Shown here one piece after another: positions 24,707 through 33,028 of a stretch of DNA of 33,722 bases. The DNA is taken from assembly GCA_002163135.1 (NCBI GenBank), contig MAAN01000037.1:1-33722 (forward strand), read 5' to 3'. The notes under the pieces are model-generated. The model did not search any database. It saw only the letters and a program-made list of their open reading frames with translations, and had not been told where the DNA came from. The position numbers and the translations under genes are program-made. The DNA comes from Alphaproteobacteria bacterium 46_93_T64 (GTDB lineage Bacteria > Pseudomonadota > Alphaproteobacteria > Sneathiellales > Sneathiellaceae). Within the stretch, counting starts at the first letter, position 1, and each line of letters opens with the position of its first letter.

Positions 24707-26425
24707 ATGACATCTTCCGCTTCTTTCACCCAAACAACAAAAGCACCAGGCAAAGCCAGAAAATCTGGCAAAGGCCGTTATCATGCTAGAGGTCGGCAAG
24801 TTGCCCCTGAAGCCCGCGAGACATTAGAGAAACTGCTGCATGGTAAAGGATTGAGCAAAGACTTGCTCATTGAAAACCTGCATATCCTTCAGGATGAGTT
24901 TGGTCATTTGAAAAAAGATCATTTGGCAGCACTGGCAGAAGCGATGCGGCTTTCACTGGCTGAGGTGTACGAAGTCGCAACTTTCTATCACAATTTTGTT
25001 GTACTGGAAGATGAGAAAATCGCCCCGAAAATAATTCTTAAAGTATGTGACAGTTTATCTTGCTGTCTCGCAGGCGGAGACGATCTTTTCAAAGAATTAA
25101 AAAAATATGGGTCGACAGAAGTCACCATTTCTCACGGCGCCTGTATGGGCCGTTGCGATACAGCTCCGGTGGTTCGCATTGGTGATACATATATAGAAAA
25201 TGCTACTCAGGAAAAATCCTCGAGTGCCCTAAAATTAGCAATGACTAGACCCCAAGAAATTTCCAAACCAGATGGCTACCCAACGATTGAAGAATACCGT
25301 GTATCGGGAGGCTTCCGCATCCTGAAAGAGTTACAGTCGAATAAAATCGATAGTAACCATATCATCGAAAATCTAAAGGAAAGTGGACATCGCGGCCTTG
25401 GGGGGGCGGGCTTCCCTCATGCAATGAAGATCTCATCTGTTCTCTCTATTCCCGGCCCTAGATATATGGCAGTGAATGCGGACGAGAGTGAACCTGGTAC
25501 TTTTAAAGACCGCCATTATATGAACTCGCACCCGTTTCAGTTTTTAGATGGCATGTTGATAGGCGCAGAACTTGTAGACGCTAAAGAAATTTACATTTTT
25601 CTCCGCGATGAATATCCAGAAACGGCTACCATCTTAAAGGATGCCATCGCTGACATCGAAGAGGCTGGGCTAAACAACGACCGTAAAATCTTCCTGAGAA
25701 GGGGAGCCGGTGCCTATATTTGCGGTGAAGAAAGTGCCATGCTGGAAAGTTTGGAAGGAAAACGAGCACTTCCTCGTGCAAAACCTCCCTTCCCTGCCCA
25801 TGTTGGTTTGTTTGGCAAGCCCACATTGATTAATAACGTCGAGACACTTTATTGGCTTCCGGAAATTCTGGAAAAAGGATCCGACTGGTATAAACAAGGC
25901 GGACGTCATGGTTCCACTGGTTTTAGAACTTTTTCTCTATCTGGTCATGTGAACAAACCGGGCGTTTATCTAACCCCTGCAGGCATCACAGCATCGGAAC
26001 TGATCGAAGAGTATGGCGGCGGCATGCAAGAAGGCCATACTTTCAAAGCCTACCTTCCCGGTGGCGCCTCGGGCGGTATATTGCCCTCAAACATGGCTGA
26101 CATACCGTTAGATTTTGGCACACTTGAAAAACATGGATGTTTTGTCGGATCAGCAGCCGTTATTGTTCTATCGGATCAAGATAATATGAAAGAGGTTGGC
26201 CGAAACCTTATGCGTTTCTTCGAGGATGAGAGTTGCGGTCAATGCACTCCCTGTCGTGTCGGTACGGAGAAAGCCGTAAAAGTCATGGAAGGTGACGTTT
26301 GGGATCTGACACTTTTGCAAGATCTCAGCGATGTTATGCAAGACGCCTCCATTTGCGGTCTTGGTCAAGCAGCCCCCAACGGGTTACTTGGATTGATGAA
26401 ATATTTTCCGGAGGAATTGGCATGA
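24707..26425 (+). CDS. fdh1B: NAD-linked formate dehydrogenase beta subunit, fused NuoE/NuoF-like (Fdh1B type)
   Basis: This subunit carries electrons from the formate-oxidising alpha subunit to NAD+. Residues about 35-165 are NuoE-like with [2Fe-2S] ligands C114, C119, C146 and C150. Residues about 200-572 are NuoF-like with the FMN/NAD motifs GLGGAGFP (230-237) and NADESEPGTFKDR (257-269), the GAGAYICGEESAM segment (333-345), and [4Fe-4S] ligands C510, C513, C516 and C550. The fusion and the 572-residue length match, from memory, the beta subunit of Methylobacterium FDH1 rather than the split FdsG/FdsB arrangement. The first 30 residues are basic. Its stop overlaps the alpha start (ATGA). 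Confidence 0.9.
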   Translation: MTSSASFTQTTKAPGKARKSGKGRYHARGRQVAPEARETLEKLLHGKGLSKDLLIENLHILQDEFGHLKKDHLAALAEAMRLSLAEVYEVATFYHNFVVLEDEKIAPKIILKVCDSLSCCLAGGDDLFKELKKYGSTEVTISHGACMGRCDTAPVVRIGDTYIENATQEKSSSALKLAMTRPQEISKPDGYPTIEEYRVSGGFRILKELQSNKIDSNHIIENLKESGHRGLGGAGFPHAMKISSVLSIPGPRYMAVNADESEPGTFKDRHYMNSHPFQFLDGMLIGAELVDAKEIYIFLRDEYPETATILKDAIADIEEAGLNNDRKIFLRRGAGAYICGEESAMLESLEGKRALPRAKPPFPAHVGLFGKPTLINNVETLYWLPEILEKGSDWYKQGGRHGSTGFRTFSLSGHVNKPGVYLTPAGITASELIEEYGGGMQEGHTFKAYLPGGASGGILPSNMADIPLDFGTLEKHGCFVGSAAVIVLSDQDNMKEVGRNLMRFFEDESCGQCTPCRVGTEKAVKVMEGDVWDLTLLQDLSDVMQDASICGLGQAAPNGLLGLMKYFPEELA

Positions 26426-29160
26426 GCGACATGATTTCCTTCACATTAAACGGCGAAACAGTCGAAACTGATGGTAGTAAATCCATTTGGGAAATTGCAA
26501 AAGATAGCGGAACGACTATCCCGCACCTTTGTTACACGGATCGATCAGGTTTTCGCGCAGATGGGAATTGCCGCGCGTGCATGGTTGAGATCGATGGGGA
26601 ACGTGTCCTCGCTGCGAGTTGCATGCGAACACCCACCGAAGGTATGGTCGTAAATTCTGCTTCAGCACGTGCTGAAAAAGCACAAAAAATGGTTATTGAA
26701 CTCTTAGTTTCGGATCAACCTGCTCAAGATAAAAGCCCTGATCCTAATAGTCATTTTTGGCAAATTGCAGAATCCTTGGATCAAACCAATAGCAGGTTCG
26801 AGACAAAAGAAACGGGTGGCACCCTAGATTTTTCTCACCCTGCTATGGCTGTAGATCTGGAAGCCTGTATTAACTGCGACCTTTGTGTGCGTGCGTGCCA
26901 AGAGGTCCAAGTAAATGACGTCATTGGAATGGCAGGTAGAGGCGCTGATTCAAAAATCATTTTTGATTTGGACGACAGCATGGGCGATAGCAGTTGCGTC
27001 GCATGCGGAGAATGTGTGCAAGCCTGCCCGACAGGTGCATTGCTGGAAAAATCATGGGCTGCGGCTGTCGACATCGACCGTAAAGTAGATAGTGTTTGCC
27101 CGTTTTGTGGAGTTGGTTGTCAACTCACATACAATATCTCAAACGAAAAAATCGTATCGGTCGATGGACGTGATGGACCCGCTAACGAAGAACGCCTGTG
27201 CGTAAAAGGCCGTTTTGGCTTTGACTATATTCACAACTCCGAGCGGCTAACAAAACCGCTCATCCGAAAAGACGGTATTGCCAAGTCTGATATATCAGGA
27301 CTGGATCCCGCAAACCCGCTCACTCATTTCAGAGAAGCAACCTGGGAAGAAGCATTAGACAGAGCTGCAACAGGCTTACAAAAAGTAAAATCAAACAAAG
27401 GCCCCAAGGGCCTTGCAGGATTTGGATCTGCTAAAGGTTCTAATGAAGAGGCATACTTGTTCCAAAAATTGATCCGAACTGGATTTGGAACAAACAATGT
27501 GGATCATTGTACACGCCTTTGCCACGCATCATCCGTTGCAGCCCTTCTTGAAACCGTCGGGTCAGGTGCCGTATCAGCACCGTTCAATGAAGCAGAGAAT
27601 GCCGATGTCGTCATTGTCATCGGGGCAAATCCATCAGTAAACCACCCTGTTGCTGCGACATTCTTTAAGAATGCTGTAAAAAAAGGCACGAAACTGATCA
27701 TCATAGATCCACGCAAGCAAAATCTTACGCGTCATGCCACCTATCATTTGCAAGAAAAACCCGGCACTGATGTTGCGTTATTAAACTCGATCATGCATGT
27801 CATCGCAGAAGAGGGTCTTACAGATGAGGCCTTTATTGAGAAATCTACGGAAAATTATGAGGCCCTAAAAGAACATTTAAAAGGGTTTTCGCCAGAAGCA
27901 ATGGCAGAAAAAACCGGCATAGATCCACAAACCATCAGGGAAGTCGCTAGGCTTTATGCAACAGCAAACGCTGCGATCATATTCTGGGGAATGGGAATTA
28001 GCCAACATGTTCATGGTACAGATAACTCTCGCTGCCTAATTTCGCTATCTTTGATGACAGGGCAAATCGGACGTGCGGGAACAGGGCTCCACCCTCTTCG
28101 CGGACAAAATAACGTTCAAGGGGCATCGGACGTTGCATTGATCCCGATGTTTCTACCTGATTATCAGTCTGTCGAAAATCCGGTAATTCGGGAAAAATTT
28201 GAAGTTTTTTGGGGATCCGCAATAGATCCGAACAAAGGTCTAACCGTTGTTGAAATTACAGATGCAATCCATGATGGTGACATTCGCGGCATGTATATTA
28301 TGGGCGAAAACCCTGCCATGTCCGATCCGAACGTAACGCATGCGAGAGAAGCTCTTTGCATGCTGGATACACTGGTTGTGCAAGATCTGTTTTTAACCGA
28401 GACAGCCGCTTATGCCGATGTCGTTTTACCTGCGTCTGCTTGGCCGGAAAAAAACGGAACGGTTACAAATACTAACAGACAAGTACAAATGGGACGCGCT
28501 GCCGTCTCTCCGCCAGGGGATGCGAAACAGGATCTGTGGATCATTCAAGAAATCGCCAATCGATTTAACCTTGGGTGGACATACGATCATCCATCAGAAG
28601 TTTTCTCTGAAATGACCCAAGTCATGAACAGCATCAAAGGTATGAGCTGGGAGCGTCTGGAACTGGAAGATGACATTACCTATCCGTGCAGTACTCCCGA
28701 TGATCCAGGAAAACCGTTAATTTTCACAGAAAACTTCCCAACCGCCACTGGCCGCGGGAAATTTGTCCCTGCGGAATTGATCTCTCCTGACGAAGTACCC
28801 GACCGAGAATATCCAGTAGTTTTGACAACAGGACGCTTACTTGAACATTGGCACACAGGGTCAATGACACGCAGATCCACAGTTCTGGATGCAGTGGAAT
28901 CTGAACCAACCGTTCAAATGTCACCTGCAATGATGGAAAATCTGGATGTTGCATCGGGCGAGTTTGTTGATGTTCGCTCTCGCAGGGGCCACTTACGTAT
29001 AAGAGTTCGCGCAGATGGTGCCGTTCAGCAAGGAATGGTATTTATCCCGTTTTGTTTTGCAGAAGCAGCTGCCAACTTATTGACAAATGACGCACTTGAT
29101 CCATTTGGTAAAATTGCCGAGGTGAAATATTGTGCGGTTCAAGTTGAAAAGGCTCTTTAG
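26422..29160 (+). CDS. fdh1A: NAD-dependent formate dehydrogenase alpha subunit (W/Mo-bis-MGD, Fdh1A/FdsA type)
   Basis: This catalytic subunit oxidises formate to CO2 in the cytoplasm. The start is ATG 26422, with GGAGG about eight bases upstream; a longer in-frame opening at 26299 lies inside the beta gene. Ligands of the 912-residue protein: [2Fe-2S] C37/C50/C53/C67; two [4Fe-4S] clusters C149/C152/C155/C159 and C192/C195/C198/C202; cofactor-proximal cluster C226/C229/C233/C260. The metal ligand is Cys in RLCH (C367-H368), so it is a cysteine and not a selenocysteine enzyme. The C-terminal molybdopterin-dinucleotide domain has TTGRLLEHWHTGSMTRR. A NuoG-like His/Cys3 cluster motif is absent. 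No signal peptide. Databases often label such genes fdhF. Confidence 0.93.
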   Translation: MSDMISFTLNGETVETDGSKSIWEIAKDSGTTIPHLCYTDRSGFRADGNCRACMVEIDGERVLAASCMRTPTEGMVVNSASARAEKAQKMVIELLVSDQPAQDKSPDPNSHFWQIAESLDQTNSRFETKETGGTLDFSHPAMAVDLEACINCDLCVRACQEVQVNDVIGMAGRGADSKIIFDLDDSMGDSSCVACGECVQACPTGALLEKSWAAAVDIDRKVDSVCPFCGVGCQLTYNISNEKIVSVDGRDGPANEERLCVKGRFGFDYIHNSERLTKPLIRKDGIAKSDISGLDPANPLTHFREATWEEALDRAATGLQKVKSNKGPKGLAGFGSAKGSNEEAYLFQKLIRTGFGTNNVDHCTRLCHASSVAALLETVGSGAVSAPFNEAENADVVIVIGANPSVNHPVAATFFKNAVKKGTKLIIIDPRKQNLTRHATYHLQEKPGTDVALLNSIMHVIAEEGLTDEAFIEKSTENYEALKEHLKGFSPEAMAEKTGIDPQTIREVARLYATANAAIIFWGMGISQHVHGTDNSRCLISLSLMTGQIGRAGTGLHPLRGQNNVQGASDVALIPMFLPDYQSVENPVIREKFEVFWGSAIDPNKGLTVVEITDAIHDGDIRGMYIMGENPAMSDPNVTHAREALCMLDTLVVQDLFLTETAAYADVVLPASAWPEKNGTVTNTNRQVQMGRAAVSPPGDAKQDLWIIQEIANRFNLGWTYDHPSEVFSEMTQVMNSIKGMSWERLELEDDITYPCSTPDDPGKPLIFTENFPTATGRGKFVPAELISPDEVPDREYPVVLTTGRLLEHWHTGSMTRRSTVLDAVESEPTVQMSPAMMENLDVASGEFVDVRSRRGHLRIRVRADGAVQQGMVFIPFCFAEAAANLLTNDALDPFGKIAEVKYCAVQVEKAL

Positions 29161-29183
29161 GCCCCAAATATAGAAATCCCTAG

Positions 29184-29882
29184 ATGAAATCTTCAAAGTT
29201 AAAAAAAATCGGTATCCTGCAAACAGGTAAAGTCGGCGGCGATCTTGGTGAAAAGTACGGTGAATTCCCGGAAATGTTTATCACCTTGCTTGGAGAAGAG
29301 ACGTTCGATTACGAAATTTTTCCCGTTGTAGAGGGCGTTTTCCCAAACTCTCCAGATGAATGTGATGGCTGGATCGTAACTGGGTCCAAACACGGTGCGT
29401 ATGAAGACCACTCGTGGATAGCACCGTTAGAAGAATTCATTCGGCAATTGGTCGCAAGTGGCGTCCCCACACTGGGTATATGTTTTGGGCATCAGATTAT
29501 GGCGCAAGCCATGGGCGGGGTGGTGGAGAAACATCCGTCAGGATGGGGCATCGGCGTTCAGGAATATAAGGACCTTGAAACAGGAACTCAGGCGCGATTG
29601 CTCGCATTCCATCAGGATCAAGTCATTACCGCGCCTAAGGGTACAGAAACGACCCATACATCCGATTTTTGCACCTATGCAGGCCTCAGATATTCTAAAA
29701 CCTGCTTTTCCTTGCAACCCCATCCGGAGCATATCCCAGAATTTTCCCATGATCTGCTTATGAGTAGACGCGGAACTATTATTCCTGAAGAAGTCACAGA
29801 TACGGCACTGAACTCACTAGATAGCGATAATACCCACAAGGAATACGCCCATCGTTTAAGAGAGTTCTTCCTCAGCAACTAA
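29184..29882 (+). CDS. Class I glutamine amidotransferase domain protein
   Basis: The 232-residue protein is a stand-alone class I GATase. The nucleophile C100 lies in LGICFGHQ and the His/Glu dyad H180/E182 in LQPHPE, completing the triad. The oxyanion region is WIVTGSKHGAYED. This subfamily resembles the GuaA-like YfeJ/GMP-synthase-related amidotransferases and gamma-glutamyl hydrolases for small amines; the substrate cannot be read from sequence. It begins 23 bases after the formate dehydrogenase alpha gene and may share its transcript, although a weak ribosome-binding site is all that precedes it. Its last 27 bases overlap the end of the convergent transporter gene. Confidence 0.82.
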   Translation: MKSSKLKKIGILQTGKVGGDLGEKYGEFPEMFITLLGEETFDYEIFPVVEGVFPNSPDECDGWIVTGSKHGAYEDHSWIAPLEEFIRQLVASGVPTLGICFGHQIMAQAMGGVVEKHPSGWGIGVQEYKDLETGTQARLLAFHQDQVITAPKGTETTHTSDFCTYAGLRYSKTCFSLQPHPEHIPEFSHDLLMSRRGTIIPEEVTDTALNSLDSDNTHKEYAHRLREFFLSN

Positions 29883-30776
29883 ATCTCGCTCCTTATTTGC
29901 TTTGGTTTCCAATCTCCGTTCCCGGTAGAACGTATAAATTCCAGTAGTCACAACAATGACACTGCCTGTAATTGTCCAAATATCAGGGATATCACCAAAG
30001 ACCAAAATCCCTAGCAGGATTGACCAAAGCAGGATCGTATAGCGAAACGGTGAGACAAAACCGATATCACCGGTTCTCATGGCACTTACACTTAGCACAT
30101 ACCCTACAATTACAAACAAAGATGCCGCCATCAGTATGGAAGTATTTTCGAGTGTTACAGTTTGCCATTCGACAAGCGGAAGCGCACAGGCTGACGTGAC
30201 CATAATACCAAGTGACGTCACGAAAGAGACCATGGAAGATGGAATGGTCTTGGAGATTTTACGAGTTGTCAGGTCCCTGCAAACAAACAGAACAACAGCG
30301 CCTAATGCGAAGAATGAAAACGAATTAAAGCCTTCTGTGCCGGGGCGAACAATGATCATTACTCCGCCAAAACCGATGAGTACAGCCAGATAACGCCGCC
30401 AACCAACATCTTCTTTCAGGAACAGAGCAGCAGCTAACGTTATGGCAAGCGGCATGGATTGCAATAACGCCGTGGCGTTCGCCAAGGGCATATTGAAGAT
30501 CGAATACAGAAACAAGTACGCACCGATTATTTCGCCAACCATCCGCAAGAAAATGAGCTTCCAATCTCGCCTAGCGATCCCAACACGAAATGCTTTTTGC
30601 CGCCAAGCCAAAATCCCCAACAAAATGCTGGTAAATATTGATCGGATAAATATCGTCTGTACGAGTGTAAAATGTTCAGATGATGATTTGATAAGAGCGT
30701 CGTTAATTCCAAACGCTGCCATGCAGGTCACCATGAAAAAGGCACCGCGCATATTTTCAGATAAATGTTTCGCCAT
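29856..30776 (-). CDS. DMT/EamA-family transporter
   Basis: This 306-residue protein is an inner-membrane transporter of the drug/metabolite superfamily. It is built of two EamA repeats, each with about five helices (GAFFMVTCMAAFGINDALIK at the start, then FLYSIFNMPLANATALLQSM; second repeat from about residue 150). The family motif PLAITLAAALFLKEDVGWRR ends the first repeat. The C-terminus is charged and cytoplasmic. The substrate is unknown; family members export amino acids, purines or metabolites. The ATG is preceded very closely by GAGGGG. It is divergent from the HAD gene, and its 3' end overlaps the amidotransferase gene. Confidence 0.85.
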   Translation of the reverse strand: MAKHLSENMRGAFFMVTCMAAFGINDALIKSSSEHFTLVQTIFIRSIFTSILLGILAWRQKAFRVGIARRDWKLIFLRMVGEIIGAYLFLYSIFNMPLANATALLQSMPLAITLAAALFLKEDVGWRRYLAVLIGFGGVMIIVRPGTEGFNSFSFFALGAVVLFVCRDLTTRKISKTIPSSMVSFVTSLGIMVTSACALPLVEWQTVTLENTSILMAASLFVIVGYVLSVSAMRTGDIGFVSPFRYTILLWSILLGILVFGDIPDIWTITGSVIVVTTGIYTFYRERRLETKANKERDLVAEEELS

Positions 30777-30806
30777 TCCCCTCTTGTGTTATAGAAACCG
30801 TTAAAG

Positions 30807-30867
30807 GGCAATTCATTTTTTACGGTGGGTTCAATTATTCCTACACTGTTAGCAACGAAGAATTGCC
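30807..30867. repeat. Widely spaced inverted repeat between the divergent transporter and HAD genes
   Basis: GGCAATTC (30807-30814) and GAATTGCC (30860-30867) are perfect inverted copies 45 bases apart in the 118-base divergent gap. They flank the predicted HAD promoter. They may be paired sites for one regulator, or chance. Confidence 0.3.
30819..30847 (+). promoter_or_regulatory. Predicted promoter of the HAD hydrolase gene
   Basis: TTTACG (30819-30824) and TACACT (30842-30847) are separated by 17 bases, each with four of six consensus matches. Transcription would start near 30854, 41 bases before the ATG. Confidence 0.35.
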
Positions 30868-30894
30868 GAACTAATAAATCGTAAGGATCGCTCA

Positions 30895-31593
30895 ATGCCG
30901 CTTTCAACCATCGCCTTTGACGCGGATGATACACTTTGGGAAAACGAACATATATTTGTGCTGACACAAAAACGGTTTGTTGATCTCCTTAAAGATTATG
31001 GTCCTGAAGACAGCCTTTATGAGTCTCTACTCGCGACAGAATGGCGAAACCTTCAATATTATGGCTATGGCATAAAAGGGTTTACGCTCTCCATGATCGA
31101 AACAGCCATTGAGATTACGCGTGGTGATGTCCCTGCAACAGTTATTCAAGAAATTCTTAATGCTGGACGTGAGATGAAAGATCATCCTGCAACCCCCATC
31201 AACGGGGTCCATGATGTTTTGAAAGCACTTCAAAACGACTATCGGATCGTCATGATAACGAAAGGCGATCTGTTTGATCAGGAACGTAAATTGGCGCAAT
31301 CAGGTCTTGGTGATTTTTTTGATGCCATTGAAATTGTAAGTGACAAGAACGAACAAACCTATCACCGAATTTTTGATCAATATGGCGATGGCCCATCACG
31401 GAGTATGATGATCGGAAACTCGTTGAAATCTGACGTTATTCCAGCGATCGATGCCGGTGCGTGGGGTATCTATATTCCGTCCAGTTTTGACTGGGCTGTG
31501 GAAAGAGCGGAAGCACCTACACAAAGCAAGCGCTTTCGCGAACTAAAAACCATCAAAGAGCTTCCGAGTTTAATCGAAAACCTGCCCGATTAA
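30895..31593 (+). CDS. HAD-superfamily hydrolase
   Basis: The 232-residue protein has the four HAD motifs. Motif I is FDADDTLW with nucleophile D9 and acid/base D11. Motif II is the Thr in MITKGD. Motif III is the Lys in VSDKNEQTY. Motif IV is MIGNSLKSDVIPA. A helical C1-type cap lies at about residues 16-100. It is therefore a cytoplasmic phosphatase-type enzyme, but the substrate cannot be told; MITKG and the GNSLKSDV loop are typical of YjjG/GPH-like groups. AAGGA lies seven bases before the ATG. It faces the RidA gene tail to tail with overlapping stop codons. Confidence 0.87.
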   Translation: MPLSTIAFDADDTLWENEHIFVLTQKRFVDLLKDYGPEDSLYESLLATEWRNLQYYGYGIKGFTLSMIETAIEITRGDVPATVIQEILNAGREMKDHPATPINGVHDVLKALQNDYRIVMITKGDLFDQERKLAQSGLGDFFDAIEIVSDKNEQTYHRIFDQYGDGPSRSMMIGNSLKSDVIPAIDAGAWGIYIPSSFDWAVERAEAPTQSKRFRELKTIKELPSLIENLPD

Positions 31594-31964
31594 CGTTTGG
31601 CGGTTACTTCTATTTCTATCTTCATGTCATCGTTCATGAGACAGGTTTCAATCATCGTCGCTGCAGGTTTGGCCACGCCAAACGCAGCACGAAGTGCCGG
31701 CCAGCAGGCTTCGAAGTCGCTTCTATCTGGTAAATAGTAGTTCACCCGAACGACCTTATCCAAAGACGAGCCCGCTTCTTCAAGCACGCCTTGTATATTT
31801 TTCAAACACTGCGTCGCTTGATCAAGAACACCGTCTGCCAGTGTCATGGTTGAGTAATCCATGCCCGTGGTGCCTGCAACGAAAACATAATGCTCGTCAA
31901 TCACCGCACGTGAATACCCAATTTCTTCTTCGAATGTAGAACCGGAGGAGATATGCCTAACCAT
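31590..31964 (-). CDS. RidA/YjgF-family protein
   Basis: RidA-family proteins are small trimeric enzymes; the archetype deaminates reactive enamine/imine intermediates. The 124-residue product has the fold signature: SGSTFEEEIGYSRAVI, VFVAGTTGMD, QCLKNIQGVLEEAGSSLDKVVRVNYYL and AATMIETCLMNDDMKIEIEVTA. The archetypal imine-binding Arg near the C-terminus is not evident (ETCLMND), so it may belong to a Rid1-7 type subgroup without deaminase activity. The start at 31964 is supported by AGGA seven bases upstream; an extension to 32066 would add 34 unrelated residues. It lies downstream of mmsB on the same strand, beyond a terminator-like hairpin. Confidence 0.85.
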   Translation of the reverse strand: MVRHISSGSTFEEEIGYSRAVIDEHYVFVAGTTGMDYSTMTLADGVLDQATQCLKNIQGVLEEAGSSLDKVVRVNYYLPDRSDFEACWPALRAAFGVAKPAATMIETCLMNDDMKIEIEVTAKR

Positions 31965-32038
31965 TTTAAGATCCTGTAAATAGTAATAAAGACAGAACTT
32001 AGAAATACAGGAAAATGGACGCAAGTCAAAGAGAAGAC

Positions 32039-32064
32039 GCTGCGATGACCGAAGCCATCGCAGC
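32039..32064 (-). terminator. Terminator-like hairpin after mmsB, with UUCG loop
   Basis: GCTGCGATG (32039-32047) and CATCGCAGC (32056-32064) pair perfectly. In the minus-strand RNA two inner pairs close a C(UUCG)G tetraloop, one of the most stable RNA loops. It starts 18 bases after the mmsB stop and is followed by a pyrimidine-rich stretch (GTCTTCTCTTTG). This fits a transcription terminator or 3' stabiliser for the mms genes. Confidence 0.65.
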
Positions 32065-32082
32065 AAATATCAGCTACATAAA

Positions 32083-32970
32083 TCAGCTTTCGCGGATCAT
32101 ATTTACGATACCTGAGAAATCGGCCAATTCACCGTCCCCCGATACGTATTTTTCATAAAGTTCAGTCGCAGCTTTACCAAGGGCTGTATCCGCTGCAAAA
32201 CCATCTGCAGCCGACTGTGAAAGATGCAAATCCTTCAACATATTTTGCGCAGAAAAACCTGGTTTATAGTCATTATTAGCAGGGGATGTTGGTACTGGCC
32301 CCGGTACTGGGCAGTAACTCGTGAGGGACCAACACTGGCCCGATGCAGTAGAGGCGATATCATATAATGTCTGATGTTCCAGACCTAGTTTTTCGCCAAG
32401 AACAAAAGCTTCTGAAACCGCGATCATGGAAATCCCCAAGATCATGTTGTTACAGATTTTAGCCGCTTGCCCATTTCCAGAAGCACCAGTGTGAACAATG
32501 TTCTTTCCCATGGCTTCAAGAACTGGTTTCGCGGCTTCAAACGCACCCGCAGGTCCGCCAACCATAAAGGTAAGTGTTCCAGCAGATGCACCGCCAACGC
32601 CGCCACTTACTGGGGCATCAACCATCATCATACCAAAACCGGCAGCCGCTTCAGCAACTTCGCGCGCTGTTGCAACGTCAATGGTTGAACAATCGATGAA
32701 GAGCGACCCTTCACTAGCGGCAGCAAGCGCGCCAGTATCGCCGAGATAAACACCTCGAACATGGTCGCCTTTTGGCAACATACTGACAATAATGTTTACG
32801 CCTTTTGCGGCATTTGATGAACTTTCTACAGCGGTGGCACCAGCATCTACGCAAATCTTGACGGCAGCTTCTGAAAGATCAAAAACCTGCACATCATGAC
32901 CGGCTTTAAGTAGATTGAGGGCCATTGGGCCGCCCATATTTCCAACACCGATAAATCCAATTTTTGCCAT
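32083..32970 (-). CDS. mmsB: 3-hydroxyisobutyrate dehydrogenase MmsB
   Basis: MmsB oxidises 3-hydroxyisobutyrate to methylmalonate semialdehyde in valine breakdown, using NAD+. The 295-residue protein has the Rossmann motif GFIGVGNMGGPMA (5-17), the substrate-binding DAPVSGGVGGASAGTL (118-132), and catalytic K171 in GQAAKICNN. It also has the C-terminal family segment CPVPGPVPTSPANNDYKPGF. The start at 32970 is chosen because GGAGGA lies five to six bases upstream; the in-frame ATG at 32982 has no such site. It follows mmsA on the same strand, whose aldehyde product it supplies. Confidence 0.94.
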   Translation of the reverse strand: MAKIGFIGVGNMGGPMALNLLKAGHDVQVFDLSEAAVKICVDAGATAVESSSNAAKGVNIIVSMLPKGDHVRGVYLGDTGALAAASEGSLFIDCSTIDVATAREVAEAAAGFGMMMVDAPVSGGVGGASAGTLTFMVGGPAGAFEAAKPVLEAMGKNIVHTGASGNGQAAKICNNMILGISMIAVSEAFVLGEKLGLEHQTLYDIASTASGQCWSLTSYCPVPGPVPTSPANNDYKPGFSAQNMLKDLHLSQSAADGFAADTALGKAATELYEKYVSGDGELADFSGIVNMIRES

Positions 32971-32989
32971 TTCTTCCTCCATTAAGGAC

Positions 32990-33016
32990 GAACGCCCCGG
33001 AAAAACCGGGGCGTTC
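32990..33016 (-). other. GC-rich hairpin between mmsA and mmsB
   Basis: GAACGCCCCGG (32990-33000) and CCGGGGCGTTC (33006-33016) form a perfect 11-bp stem with a five-base loop, 12 bases after the mmsA stop and just before the mmsB ribosome-binding site. No U-run follows it on the minus strand, so it more likely stabilises the mmsA 3' end or attenuates read-through into mmsB than ends all transcription. Confidence 0.6.
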
Positions 33017-33028
33017 TATCTCTATTTA

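Noticed and set aside
26299-26421. N-terminal extension of the formate dehydrogenase alpha gene
   Set aside because: It overlaps the conserved C-terminus of the beta subunit; the ATG at 26422 has a strong ribosome-binding site and begins the ferredoxin domain.
31965-32066. 34-residue N-terminal extension of the RidA-like protein
   Set aside because: It runs through the mmsB terminator hairpin and is unlike the family; the ATG at 31964 has a good ribosome-binding site.
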